This document shows, one piece after another, positions 17,528-26,418 of a DNA stretch of 64,000 nucleotides; the first letter of the stretch is position 1, and every line of letters begins with the position of its first letter. Where the stretch lies: contig JASGJE010000006.1 of NCBI GenBank assembly GCA_049840875.1, positions 62,001-126,000 on the forward strand, written 5' to 3'. Under the pieces are notes generated by a model. It ran no database searches and was not told the DNA's origin. It saw only the letters and a program-made list of their open reading frames with translations. The stretch is from JAFDYH01 sp049840875. GTDB lineage: Bacteria; Bacteroidota; Bacteroidia; Chitinophagales; Chitinophagaceae. A program made the translations under genes and the position numbers.

Positions 17528-20500
17528 TCTCCCAGTTTTTTAAGAGTTATACTAAATCTTGAGCTTGCCTCTTCAAATAAATTATTAATGACATCTTCTG
17601 CGGTTTCCTGTCTGACAGATTTTACTTTCTTAAAAATATCAGGACGCTTGGCAATAAATTCTTCTAGAGAATCTTTATAGTACCATGATAATACTTGATA
17701 ACCGGAGTCTTTTAAAGTGGAGCGTTTTAAAACATCATCTTCCTTAACATTAGTATCATCATGGGGCTTGCCATCACAAAAGATGCAAACATTGGGTCTA
17801 TATAAAAAGTCTGGCCGAACAAACATGTCGGCAATCTTGGGTTGTGCTTCATCAGGAAGTTTCAACCCTTTTGAATATAGATACTTCAGAAATTTATCTT
17901 CTGTGCTGCTATTAGGGTCTCTTGATGCTTGCAATGATCGATAATGCTCTTCATAGCTTTTAAATGCTTTTGAAGTAATCACTTCTACCGTCGACTCTTT
18001 TAGCATTCTTAATGCTTCCCGTATATAGTTCCTGTCAATCACCTGGTGATGAACTTGATTATAATAGCTTAATAAATCATCATAGGTTGCTGGCAGTAAA
18101 ACTTCTTCTGGGATTTCATCACCATCCTTCATAAAGCAAAAACTAAAGGCCTCATTCATTACAGCTTCATAGATTGATGGACTATCAACAATCTGGGACA
18201 ATACACCAAGACTTCCTTCGGCAGCTTCATATATTAAAATGTTGGGGGTATCTCCTTCGCCCATTACTGTCGCACCAATCTCGTTTGATTCTACCTGGAA
18301 GTAATTTTCAATTGCTCTTTTCAAAGCGTACATCAAAGTAATGACTCCGCTACTGTCACCTTTTAGTCCTAATGTTTTTACTGGTTGTATATATAAAGCA
18401 TTGGCTGTAGTGGTTGTAAATAATTTAATCCGCCTAATATCATCACTTGTACTTTCTTCCTTTTCCTGTTTTCTGTTCTGCCAGTACCCATTCTTAATAT
18501 TTAAGGCATAACCATTTTCTGGTGAAGTTCTCCATTTGAAATTAATATGCACTAACCTGGCAGCCGGTATCGCATGAATATGCAAAAGCTTTTCATCTGC
18601 CAGCTTCACAATAGCTTCTGTCATGCTATCAAAACCACCTTCGACAGAGAAATATGTTTTTGTGTCATAACCCTTTCTTGTTCTTTCCTCTTCCTGGCAT
18701 GTAATCCTTTGCAACTCGTATGCTTTTGTTTCTGCCATTTCAATCAGATCAGGATGTATATACTTATCCATTCCCTGACTCAATTCAACATCCACAATAG
18801 GATCAACGTTATAATTATATTGCTCCTTCATTAATATATATCCTGAGTAAGGAGATATTTTTGCCTTTTCCATTTTAGCTTCGGCTTCTGTCAGGATTAT
18901 TCGATCCACACGGTATTTAGATCCATCGTGATAAACAACATTTCGTGGCCCAAATTCACTTAATGCAATAAATCTTGGTCTTGAAACAAACTCGCCTGAA
19001 CCTTCATTATTTTCAAGGAAAGAGCGAATCGGTAAACGTGTAAAATTATAACCGGGTAAAAATCCTTCAGATGCTAAATATCTGAACGGATAAAACTCCG
19101 ATTGACTATTACCAGGCGTAGAACCAGCTTCTTTAGAATCATTAAGCAATAATTCCATTTGCCTTTCTGCTTGCTTCCTGGAACCCTTCGCTTCTTTTAT
19201 TTTATCATGATTTTCGGCATAAATACGATTTTCAATTATTGCATTAGCTGCTCTGAATTGGAGTATTGCATTTTTGTAAAGCAATCTCCATCTATCAAGT
19301 GACTTATCAAACTCAGTCCGAAAATTATCAATAGCTCTTCTTATCCATTCATCACTAAACCAAACTGGCTTCCTGATACTAAATTCATTTTTGAAATAAG
19401 TATCATCCATTACTTTCTTAAATGCCTGAAGTATATCCTCTTTTTTAGAATCATCGAGAGTTAATGCCTCTTCGATCTCGTTTTTGATAGGCAAATGTTC
19501 AAAATCATCCTTATTGATAACATCACCCAATGAATAGTTTAATCCGCTGATGGACCGCTTTGTGAAAATACTTGCATGAAGATGACTTTTTAAAAGTTCT
19601 TCGTTTATTAAATCCATACGAGGCGCAGAAACTGAACCTGCAACCATTTTTGTCGGGTCTTTAAAGTAGTGTCTGTCGTGAGCATTAAAATTTGAGCAAT
19701 ACACCATCACCAATGCAGCCTGACCACTTCTTCCTGCACGTCCACTTCTCTGTGCATAGTTTGCAGGTGATGGAGGCACATTACGCATGTGGACAATCGA
19801 AAGATCTGAAATATCAATGCCTAATTCCATTGTTGGTGAACAAAACAATGAGCCTATTTTTCCTTCTCTGAATTCTTTTTCTCTTTCCTTTCTCTTCTGG
19901 GAGTTAATCTGTCCTGTATGCTCACGCCCTTCAATTGGTTTTATCGCATGGAAATTAATTTGATAAAATCTTTTGAAATACTCATTAACTTTTGGCTGTA
20001 GAGGTTTGTATGAACGATTTTTAACTAAATCAGGAGAAATAGTTTTGCCATCACCTTTTTGCCAAATTATATTATCAATCTTCAACTGATAGAGGTAAAC
20101 CTCATCACCTGACTCGGCTTTTGCGTGCTTGCGTGCAAGCCATCCCGCTTCTGTCAGGAAATTAAGTAAGCGATAGGCAAACTCATTATATGTTTCTTTC
20201 CCTTTTAAATCAATACCAAATTGTTTTGCTGTGTTTTTTATATATCTGCCAAATACGCTTTGATAACCTCCGCTTTCTGTATAAAGATTTAACGAGGTTC
20301 GTGCAAGCTTCTCAATTCTTACATAAGACGGATACTCTATCTTGTCTGAATCTTCCAATGTCCACGGATCACGCAGCTTTTCTTTTATCCGCTTTGCACT
20401 TTGATTAATTACTGCTGGTTCAAGCATTGAAAAACTTAACGCATACGATTTCCTGAAAAAATCAAAAATCTGGTAAAGAAATTCTTTTCTTTCTCCAGCT

Positions 20501-22773
20501 TGCATATTTGCCAGCAAATCAAAATTCTTCCATAATTCATGTTCCTGAACAGAAGAATCAACATGATTATACTCCACCTTCAACAAAGCACATTGTTCAA
20601 GGTTTGGAAGAACTACTCTCCAACTTCTTCTGAGATCATGTAACAACCGATACATGATAAAGTCTTTGAAGGCATCCTCGTTTTCCTTTTTAGGCCCCGG
20701 AAATAAAGCTGGATTTTTTGCAAACTGGTCTTGCGGAATATTTAAACAATCAAATATTTTGTCTGCAACATTTGTATAATCTAACTTTTCAAATTTCTCC
20801 AACGCTTTCGAGATAGCAGCTCTCAGTTGTCCTACCTTAACAAAATCATTAAAATGACCTGACTGTAAAGAAGCGTCTTGTCTGTTATCTGTAAAACTTA
20901 AAAGTTTTTGCTTCTCTGATGATTCACCGAATGCCTGAAGTTGGGTAATAGTTTCAAATGATAATACTGTTGTAGCTGTACTGCGACCTTCACCACCAAG
21001 TTTCATCAGCTTAGTCCATTCAGCAGTTTGCTTATCAAAAAGATTTCCGGAAGTAGGATCAAACATTAAAGGCGATGAAATAATCCATCCTTCGAAACTC
21101 ATTGGCTCAGTGAATGAAAAATTTCCTTCTTTATCAAAATAGATTTTCCTTGGAATCCTTCCTTTTCTGTCTGTTTTTAAAGTTCTGGAACCATCCTTTC
21201 GAGATGGATTAAACCATGCTTCCGGTAAGTCTTGAATATCTCTCTCTTCATCCCATATTAATTCTTCATCCTCGCTATGCTGAATAAAAATATATCCAGA
21301 CGCCGAAGATGCATCTTCATCATCCGTGTCAATAACATCATAAAACTCTCTTGGGAAAATTCTTGATTTTTTTTCATCAATATTTACACAATAAAACTCG
21401 TGCCCTGATGTACGACTAAATACCAATGGAAATATATAAGTGTCCTTTTTCTCCGCATATAAACCCGCGTCCATAAAGAACTCCCTTGAATCCTGATTGC
21501 CCAGGGTGGCATATACTGAACCGGTTTGTGCAATGAATTGATGTATTCGATATGGCAGATAATTTTTTTTCTTTTCCTTATCTGAGTTCAATTTATTTGC
21601 CCATTGTAAGAGGGCTGAAATGTGACTTTCACATATAGCATTGTCTAAAGAGCTATACTGTGCTAATCGGGTAACAATTTCGCTGATTTTAAGTGGCTTC
21701 CTTCTAACAAAAACGTCTTCCTTTTTTTCCAGGGCAATATTTTCTTCAAGCCAATTGGCTGTAGGATGTTTTTCAAATAGATCAAATCCCCAATTAAGAT
21801 CAATACCTTTTTGTACTAGTGTCTTAACATTTTCGGGGGTTACCGAAATATTCTGTCCGATGCTGCGAATCAAATATTCACCGATTATTTGCTCGGCTTT
21901 AATATCAGTTCCAAATATTAATGATCCGATTTTTGCCACTTCTTTTTTCTGCTCCAAAAGCGTTGCAGTTTCTGATGACACCATTGTAGCAGAAGTTCCA
22001 ATACAAGTTATTTTGTTTTTTGAATCAGCTTTGATTCTCCTGATAAGGATTGACACATCAGATCCCTGTCTTCCACGGTAGGTGTGCAACTCATCAAAGA
22101 CTAAATACTTAATGTTCTCCAAAACATTATTTCTTATTTCAACATCCTTTCCACCCCTTGTCATTATTAATTCCAGCATCATATAATTTGTGAGCAAAAT
22201 GTGGGGTGGGTTTCTTCGCATTTTCTCGCGTGTATCTTCGTCCTCCTGACCGGTGTATTGACCAAAAGTAATAGGAAAGGGTTTGTTGAATTTAGTTTCG
22301 TATTTCGCTTTGAAATCTTCAATTGCTTTAGACTGAGAATTTATCAGGGCATTCATAGGATAAACAATAACCGCCCTGGTTTTATTATTTGAAAAGTCGC
22401 CCTCAGTAATAATATGATTGAAGATTGTAGAAATATATGTGAGTGATTTACCGGAACCAGTACCTGACGTAACAATAAACTCTTTCCCTTGGGAGCCTAA
22501 CTTGATAGCCTCCTCCTGATGCTTATATAATTCAAATCCTTCAAAAATGTTTCCGACTTCAGTAGATAGCAATTTGGCCTCTACTAAACTTTGAAATGAA
22601 TTTCCTTTTTCAAATGTTGGATTGAATTGAACAAGCGGTTCAGGCCATAATGTTTTCTGATGGATTTTTGTATCAACAAAAGTATCAATGCCTTTATCCT
22701 TAATATTTAAGAAGCTTTGGATGTAGCTTTTATAGTTATCAATTAGTTTGGTGTGAAAACTAAGAATATCCAT
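17524..22773 (-). CDS. DUF1998-type DEAD/DEAH helicase with C-terminal nuclease-like domain (DrmA/DrmB- or DruE-like)
   Basis: A 1749-aa protein; ATG at 22773 is preferred to the TTG one codon upstream. N-lobe: TSGTGSGKSLTY (Walker A, ~103-110), MNALINSQ, LLTNYMMLELI, VFDELHTYRGRQGSD (DELH box, ~230) and TSATM. C-lobe: SFTDNRQDASLQ, FCSPTMELGIDI and NYAQRSGRAGRSGQ. The DUF1998 region is at ~1476-1600 (ILIYEAAEGSLG). Its usual CYDC metal-binding motif reads TYDD (1563-1566), so those cysteines are lost. The end (from ~1655: DFLYRPNVCIFCDGKPHDD, then LKDSGYQVLSWYY) fits a Vsr/DUF559-like PD-(D/E)XK nuclease. Large DUF1998 helicases occur in DISARM (as DrmA and DrmB) and Druantia (DruE). Here helicase, DUF1998 and nuclease are one chain. 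First large gene of the operon, 25 bp after the XRE regulator. Confidence 0.85.
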   Translation of the reverse strand: MDILSFHTKLIDNYKSYIQSFLNIKDKGIDTFVDTKIHQKTLWPEPLVQFNPTFEKGNSFQSLVEAKLLSTEVGNIFEGFELYKHQEEAIKLGSQGKEFIVTSGTGSGKSLTYISTIFNHIITEGDFSNNKTRAVIVYPMNALINSQSKAIEDFKAKYETKFNKPFPITFGQYTGQEDEDTREKMRRNPPHILLTNYMMLELIMTRGGKDVEIRNNVLENIKYLVFDELHTYRGRQGSDVSILIRRIKADSKNKITCIGTSATMVSSETATLLEQKKEVAKIGSLIFGTDIKAEQIIGEYLIRSIGQNISVTPENVKTLVQKGIDLNWGFDLFEKHPTANWLEENIALEKKEDVFVRRKPLKISEIVTRLAQYSSLDNAICESHISALLQWANKLNSDKEKKKNYLPYRIHQFIAQTGSVYATLGNQDSREFFMDAGLYAEKKDTYIFPLVFSRTSGHEFYCVNIDEKKSRIFPREFYDVIDTDDEDASSASGYIFIQHSEDEELIWDEERDIQDLPEAWFNPSRKDGSRTLKTDRKGRIPRKIYFDKEGNFSFTEPMSFEGWIISSPLMFDPTSGNLFDKQTAEWTKLMKLGGEGRSTATTVLSFETITQLQAFGESSEKQKLLSFTDNRQDASLQSGHFNDFVKVGQLRAAISKALEKFEKLDYTNVADKIFDCLNIPQDQFAKNPALFPGPKKENEDAFKDFIMYRLLHDLRRSWRVVLPNLEQCALLKVEYNHVDSSVQEHELWKNFDLLANMQAGERKEFLYQIFDFFRKSYALSFSMLEPAVINQSAKRIKEKLRDPWTLEDSDKIEYPSYVRIEKLARTSLNLYTESGGYQSVFGRYIKNTAKQFGIDLKGKETYNEFAYRLLNFLTEAGWLARKHAKAESGDEVYLYQLKIDNIIWQKGDGKTISPDLVKNRSYKPLQPKVNEYFKRFYQINFHAIKPIEGREHTGQINSQKRKEREKEFREGKIGSLFCSPTMELGIDISDLSIVHMRNVPPSPANYAQRSGRAGRSGQAALVMVYCSNFNAHDRHYFKDPTKMVAGSVSAPRMDLINEELLKSHLHASIFTKRSISGLNYSLGDVINKDDFEHLPIKNEIEEALTLDDSKKEDILQAFKKVMDDTYFKNEFSIRKPVWFSDEWIRRAIDNFRTEFDKSLDRWRLLYKNAILQFRAANAIIENRIYAENHDKIKEAKGSRKQAERQMELLLNDSKEAGSTPGNSQSEFYPFRYLASEGFLPGYNFTRLPIRSFLENNEGSGEFVSRPRFIALSEFGPRNVVYHDGSKYRVDRIILTEAEAKMEKAKISPYSGYILMKEQYNYNVDPIVDVELSQGMDKYIHPDLIEMAETKAYELQRITCQEEERTRKGYDTKTYFSVEGGFDSMTEAIVKLADEKLLHIHAIPAARLVHINFKWRTSPENGYALNIKNGYWQNRKQEKEESTSDDIRRIKLFTTTTANALYIQPVKTLGLKGDSSGVITLMYALKRAIENYFQVESNEIGATVMGEGDTPNILIYEAAEGSLGVLSQIVDSPSIYEAVMNEAFSFCFMKDGDEIPEEVLLPATYDDLLSYYNQVHHQVIDRNYIREALRMLKESTVEVITSKAFKSYEEHYRSLQASRDPNSSTEDKFLKYLYSKGLKLPDEAQPKIADMFVRPDFLYRPNVCIFCDGKPHDDTNVKEDDVLKRSTLKDSGYQVLSWYYKDSLEEFIAKRPDIFKKVKSVRQETAEDVINNLFEEASSRFSITLKKLGE

Positions 22774-22798
22774 CAAGATATGTTTATAGGATTAAAGG

Positions 22799-23095
22799 TT
22801 ATTTAAGACTGCTTAATAATTCCCTAAGCACATCGGCAAAAAACGGCTCATTACCAAATTCATCTTTGATTTTTCGACTTAAATATTTAATCTGTAATTC
22901 TTTAAAGTCGAGATCAAAAGTTTTCGAAATTACTAGGATCTGTTCAGGCTTAATCTGACGCTCTCCCTTTTCAATTTTGCTAAGAGTTGAAGTATCAATA
23001 TCAAGTGCGGCAGCCACTTTGCGAAGGGGAAGATTTCTTTTAATTCTACACTCCTGAATGTATTCTCCAAATTTTTGACTTACTGTCTTTGACAT
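22799..23095 (-). CDS. XRE-family regulator heading the DISARM-like operon
   Basis: A 98-aa protein from the ATG at 23095. A longer frame exists upstream but has no ATG supported by the promoter position. The helix-turn-helix spans ~8-62: LPLRKVAAALDIDTSTLSKIEKGERQI is the HTH core, and a helical tail follows. The upstream -7 element TATATTTG lies about 20 bases before this start, so the transcript leader would be very short. It is the first gene of the operon, 25 bp before the big helicase. By analogy with controller proteins of restriction systems it probably regulates its own operon, delaying or limiting expression. The repeated ACGTTTG motif overlapping the promoter start is a likely binding site. 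Confidence 0.8.
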   Translation of the reverse strand: MSKTVSQKFGEYIQECRIKRNLPLRKVAAALDIDTSTLSKIEKGERQIKPEQILVISKTFDLDFKELQIKYLSRKIKDEFGNEPFFADVLRELLSSLK

Positions 23096-23096
23096 A

Positions 23097-23123
23097 GACG
23101 TTTGGACACGTTTGTCAAATATA
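23097..23123 (-). promoter_or_regulatory. promoter and likely operator of the DISARM-like operon
   Basis: On the minus strand a -7 element TATATTTG (23123-23116) is followed at once by GACAAACGTGTCCAAACGTC (23116-23097). This contains a GACA...TGTC inverted repeat and two direct copies of CAAACGT spaced 10 bases apart, placed over the expected transcription start and just before the regulator's ATG. The position suits autorepression by the XRE protein. Confidence 0.5.
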
Positions 23124-23444
23124 TAAATACTAATAGAAGTTTTCAAGAATTCTTTAAAAAATTGTTCACGGAAAATTAAAGATCAGCGACAGAAGTATGA
23201 GTTTAATAATAAGTAATTCGATTTAAATTTTTAAGTAGTTCCACCTACTTTTAGAAGATAAGTCTTTTTGGTCTACAATTAGCTCTCTCAAACCTAAGCG
23301 GCGATTACTAATTATTTGATGCTTATGTATAAAAATCTAATTGGATAGAGACTTCTTTTGTTCCTGTAAGAGGGTTTTATAGCTTCGTTCTTTCTAATTG
23401 AAATAGCGTATCTCAAAAAAGTACAAAGCGAGAACTAAGAATAA
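23124..23444. other. intergenic region between divergent island genes
   Basis: About 320 bases, AT-rich, without a gene. It holds the upstream part of the minus-strand operon promoter and the leader of the small plus-strand gene at 23445. No clear hairpin or tRNA seen. Confidence 0.4.
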
Positions 23445-23696
23445 ATGGAAGCAGTTTCATTAAAACCCAACAAAAAACTTACAGACGGATTTTACGAGTT
23501 TATAAATTCTCATTCGCCAAAAGAAGTAAGCCGGCATCTTAGGTGCATTCTTCTTGATTATATGAGTTGGCAAATAAAGACCGGGTTTCCTCTCGACTTT
23601 AATAAATATCTATGGGAATTGGCTGATCTATTTGATCTCCTTGATAGTGCAGCAGATTATGTTGATAAAAAAGATACTACCCTTAAGAATTCATAG
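23445..23696 (+). CDS. small unknown protein
   Basis: An 83-aa soluble, helical protein with no recognised domain. Visible features are a basic start (MEAVSLKPNKKLTDGFYEFI), LLDYMSWQIKTGFP and an acidic, Leu-rich end (LWELADLFDLLDSAADY). ATG start. It converges with the XRE gene at 23719-23949, with 22 bp between them. Small proteins of this look sit next to XRE regulators in other Bacteroidota (from memory, not checked). The coding character looks real, but the function is unknown. Confidence 0.55.
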   Translation: MEAVSLKPNKKLTDGFYEFINSHSPKEVSRHLRCILLDYMSWQIKTGFPLDFNKYLWELADLFDLLDSAADYVDKKDTTLKNS

Positions 23697-23718
23697 TATT
23701 TCGGAAATCCAGAGATTT

Positions 23719-23949
23719 TTAAAACTTAAAGTTAAATACCTCCCTTAGTTCAATTTTCAAAGCTGAAGCCATTGCTGCGATAGTTGAAACCGTCGGATTG
23801 ATTTCCCCTCTTTCAATTCTCCCAACCTGTGATAAAGGAATGTCAGCCTCGTATGCAAGGCCTTCTTGCGAAAGCCCTTGCACTTTACGAAGTTCTTTTA
23901 TACGTTTGCCTAAGGCTTTCATAAGAGCCTTATTTTTTACATTTATCAC
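23719..23949 (-). CDS. small XRE-family regulator
   Basis: A 76-aa single-domain helix-turn-helix protein: KRIKELRKVQGLSQEGLAYE, then IPLSQVGRIERGEINPTVST, the canonical XRE core, then a short end (ELREVFNFKF). The frame starts with GTG at 23949; an in-frame ATG at 23922 would give 67 aa, and both keep the whole HTH. It is divergent from the secreted protein gene at 24031. Two palindromes fill the space between, one abutting the GTG start, which points to autoregulation and perhaps control of the divergent gene. Confidence 0.8.
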   Translation of the reverse strand: MINVKNKALMKALGKRIKELRKVQGLSQEGLAYEADIPLSQVGRIERGEINPTVSTIAAMASALKIELREVFNFKF

Positions 23950-23998
23950 ATGCCCAAAATGGGCATTTTGTTTAGACTAAATAGACGCATATATGCGT
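23950..23998. promoter_or_regulatory. two palindromic operator candidates between divergent genes
   Basis: ATGCCCA-AAA-TGGGCAT (23950-23966) is a perfect 7-bp inverted repeat with 3-base spacer next to the XRE start. ACGCATATATGCGT (23985-23998) is a perfect 14-bp palindrome. Both are of the size bound by XRE dimers. Confidence 0.5.
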
Positions 23999-24030
23999 TA
24001 TTATTAAATTAATAAACACTCCATTACAAA

Positions 24031-25050
24031 ATGAAAACATTAGCACTACTCACTGTTCTGGTTTTTTTGAATAAAAATGTCAAAAGTCAGAATATTAGAG
24101 AATTTATTTTTCCTGACGGCATTAAGAAATCATCATTGAATTTTACTAATTCAGATGGATCGAAAGACGAAAGTTCAATAATGGCCCTTGAGTATCTAAT
24201 AACGCCGAATGCAGCGACAGTTTTTGAATCAAATTACCTTGCCAATCACGTGGCAAGTCGAAAAAAAGAAGAATTCTTGATTACTGATACCGCTATCTAT
24301 TTAGTTAACATCAACACAAGAAATATCTTGTCTTATAACCAGGAAAATTTTATGGGCTATAACAATTGTTTTCTGAAATTGCCTGCCAAAGGAAAAAGCA
24401 TCGTTTGGTCATTCAGAGAAACTAAAAACACTTCATATAAGTGCACTGCAGCTCTAACAATGATTAATGTTTCAAACATTCAATACCCCGCAATCAAAGT
24501 AGATAAAATACCTTTTGAAAATGGACAGTACTTGGAAAGATTTAAATCCTCTGTTTACTATGTAAAAGGAAAAGGTCTTTATAAAGAAGAGCCGACAACC
24601 GGAAAGAAAGCAATTTATATTCTCTCGTCTGTTGATTTTGAAGATTCAAAAAATGTTATGAACGAACCGGTCCTTGACTCAAGTGCCCAGATCTTTGAGG
24701 GTGAATATGATTTTAAAGCTGCTGTTGATATGTGGACCGAGTCAGGTAGGATAGATACACTTCTGAATAATGAAATATACTTTAAGGTAAGTGGTGATTA
24801 TTTTATGGAATTTAAAAATGGCGTTCTGTTATCTAAAAAACAATTAAAAATCGAAGATCAGAATGGAAATATTGAATTAACGGATGGTACGATAGTATCT
24901 TTTGTCCATTCTAAATCTGAAAGGATCGCAGGTACTACTATATATCCAAACTCCGCTATTATGTTTAAAAAAAGAACAAAAGGCAAAAATGGAGATAAAG
25001 CGTCATTGGAAATTACGCGCTGGTATAGAGGAATATATAGCGACCTTTGA
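24031..25050 (+). CDS. secreted protein of unknown function
   Basis: A 339-aa protein with a short N-terminal signal peptide (MKTLALLTVLVFLNKNVKSQ, likely cut after the SQ) and a beta-rich body with no recognised family. Several YVKGKGLYKEE- and EFKNGVLLSKKQ-like segments suggest a repeated beta structure such as WKF/DKNYY-type repeats, which occur in secreted proteins of host- or surface-linked bacteria; this is only a resemblance. ATG start. It lies divergent to an XRE gene and upstream of an independent gene. Probably periplasmic or surface exposed. Confidence 0.6.
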   Translation: MKTLALLTVLVFLNKNVKSQNIREFIFPDGIKKSSLNFTNSDGSKDESSIMALEYLITPNAATVFESNYLANHVASRKKEEFLITDTAIYLVNINTRNILSYNQENFMGYNNCFLKLPAKGKSIVWSFRETKNTSYKCTAALTMINVSNIQYPAIKVDKIPFENGQYLERFKSSVYYVKGKGLYKEEPTTGKKAIYILSSVDFEDSKNVMNEPVLDSSAQIFEGEYDFKAAVDMWTESGRIDTLLNNEIYFKVSGDYFMEFKNGVLLSKKQLKIEDQNGNIELTDGTIVSFVHSKSERIAGTTIYPNSAIMFKKRTKGKNGDKASLEITRWYRGIYSDL

Positions 25051-25175
25051 GAAGGGACATAAATCTATGTCACCTTAAAAAAATAATTATTACATTTTTT
25101 GTAATATAAAATTCAACAGAAAACATAATTCAATCTAAAGGTTAATTCTTCGAAAATCTTCAAAAAGAGGATTCG

Positions 25176-25183
25176 TACGTTTG
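25176..25183 (+). promoter_or_regulatory. -7 element upstream of the deiminase gene
   Basis: TACGTTTG fits the Bacteroidota -7 consensus TAnnTTTG and lies 20 bases before the start codon at 25204. No clean TTG at the -33 position. Confidence 0.45.
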
Positions 25184-25203
25184 CATTCTTCCCTACTACA
25201 ATA

Positions 25204-26202
25204 ATGCAAACCGACTATTCAAAAGTTAATAATCTTTTATTGGCTTATCCAGAAAGATTTTATAATGACTATGAATCACTCACTTCATTTTACGATACCT
25301 TAATAGATATTATTCCTAATTCTATTCAACTATGGGTTATTTGCAATAACCAATCATCTATTGAAAAACTGAAACAAAAATTTCATTACAAAAAAATCAA
25401 TCCAATAGGCGTAAAAGGATGGGATGAAATTTGGCTTCGTGATTGTATTGGCTTAAAAAGAGGCAAAGAAATTATTAAACCTTATTATCATCCTAACTAT
25501 TGTGAAATGGCCAGCCCTGCATTTAATAATTATTATTACAAAATAAATAAACTGACAAAAATCATCATCAAAGAATGTATTTCTGAAAAGATAATAAACC
25601 TTCCTTTAAAACTTGATGGAGGGAATTTTGTAAATAATAATTCTATCGCCTTCCTAACCGATAAAGTGATTGCAGATAACAGAGAATTATCTAAAGGCGA
25701 GATCACAGGCATTATAAAAGACTTTACCGGCCTACAAGCAATCATTCTTTCAAGAAACCCAAATGATAATGTTGGGCATTTAGATTCGCTATTGGCTTTT
25801 ACAAATCAAAATAAAGCATGTATTTCCAATTACCCTTCTTTGCCATTCTTAAAGCAGGATATTGAGTTGTTATATAAGACAAGGGCATTGCTGGAAGAAG
25901 AAAAAATTGAAGTATTTGAAATTCATGACAGGCCAATAGATGAGGCGGTAGCCTGCAATTGTTATTTGAAAAATAAAAAGACCTGCCTTTCAACAGCAAG
26001 GGGCAATTATCTCAATTTTCTTCGCCTGAATAGCACTATTCTTTTACCTGAATATACGTTGCCGACACAAAAAGAGACGAAGTATTATAATTCTATAAAT
26101 AAAGAAATATTGGAAAACCAAGGATTTGAGGTAATTAGCATTAATTGTGACCAGTTATCAAAGAAAGGAGGGTCACTGCATTGTATAAGCTATGCATTTT
26201 GA
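25204..26202 (+). CDS. agmatine deiminase / peptidyl-arginine deiminase family protein
   Basis: A 332-aa guanidino-group hydrolase of the agmatine deiminase/Porphyromonas-type PAD family. Conserved parts in order: DEIWLRDCIG (substrate-binding Asp/Arg), LDGGN, NVGHLD (catalytic His and Asp) and, near the end, GGSLHC with the nucleophile Cys327. The length is close to that of agmatine deiminases (~350-370). No signal peptide, so cytoplasmic: agmatine to N-carbamoylputrescine plus ammonia is the likely reaction, but the substrate cannot be fixed from sequence and the family contains diverged members. It stands alone, between the island and the tRNA-Arg gene, followed by a terminator-like hairpin. 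Confidence 0.75.
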   Translation: MQTDYSKVNNLLLAYPERFYNDYESLTSFYDTLIDIIPNSIQLWVICNNQSSIEKLKQKFHYKKINPIGVKGWDEIWLRDCIGLKRGKEIIKPYYHPNYCEMASPAFNNYYYKINKLTKIIIKECISEKIINLPLKLDGGNFVNNNSIAFLTDKVIADNRELSKGEITGIIKDFTGLQAIILSRNPNDNVGHLDSLLAFTNQNKACISNYPSLPFLKQDIELLYKTRALLEEEKIEVFEIHDRPIDEAVACNCYLKNKKTCLSTARGNYLNFLRLNSTILLPEYTLPTQKETKYYNSINKEILENQGFEVISINCDQLSKKGGSLHCISYAF

Positions 26203-26304
26203 AAATTCGGAAATCTTTTAAGGCAATTCTCGAATTCCCGGCGGCTTAAAAGAAATTTTCGAGGTGAGAAGAAGAGTTTGCGCCGGCTATTTTAAAACTC
26301 TATA

Positions 26305-26330
26305 AATCGAAAAAATAACTTTCGATTTTT
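26305..26330 (+). terminator. intrinsic terminator candidate
   Basis: Inverted repeat AATCGAAA / TTTCGATT with a 7-base loop followed by a T run, ~100 bp after the deiminase gene. Confidence 0.5.
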
Positions 26331-26374
26331 CTTTAAAAACTATGGGACAACTCAACGGACAACCAGAAATAATG

Positions 26375-26394
26375 AAGGCCCACAAAAGGCCTTT
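26375..26394 (-). terminator. hairpin downstream of tRNA-Arg
   Basis: AAGGCC / GGCCTT inverted repeat with a short loop, on the 3' side of the minus-strand tRNA gene. Could end the tRNA transcript. Confidence 0.35.
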
Positions 26395-26418
26395 CACGCG
26401 GAAAATTTCGAAAATTTG

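Noticed and set aside
21641..22081. 146-aa plus-strand ORF opposite the big helicase
   Set aside because: Antisense shadow, Ser/Ile/Phe-rich, no domain.
26341..26360. Second att copy next to the tRNA (TATGGGACAACTC resembling CTACGGGACC)
   Set aside because: Too short and imperfect a match, in the wrong place for an island boundary.
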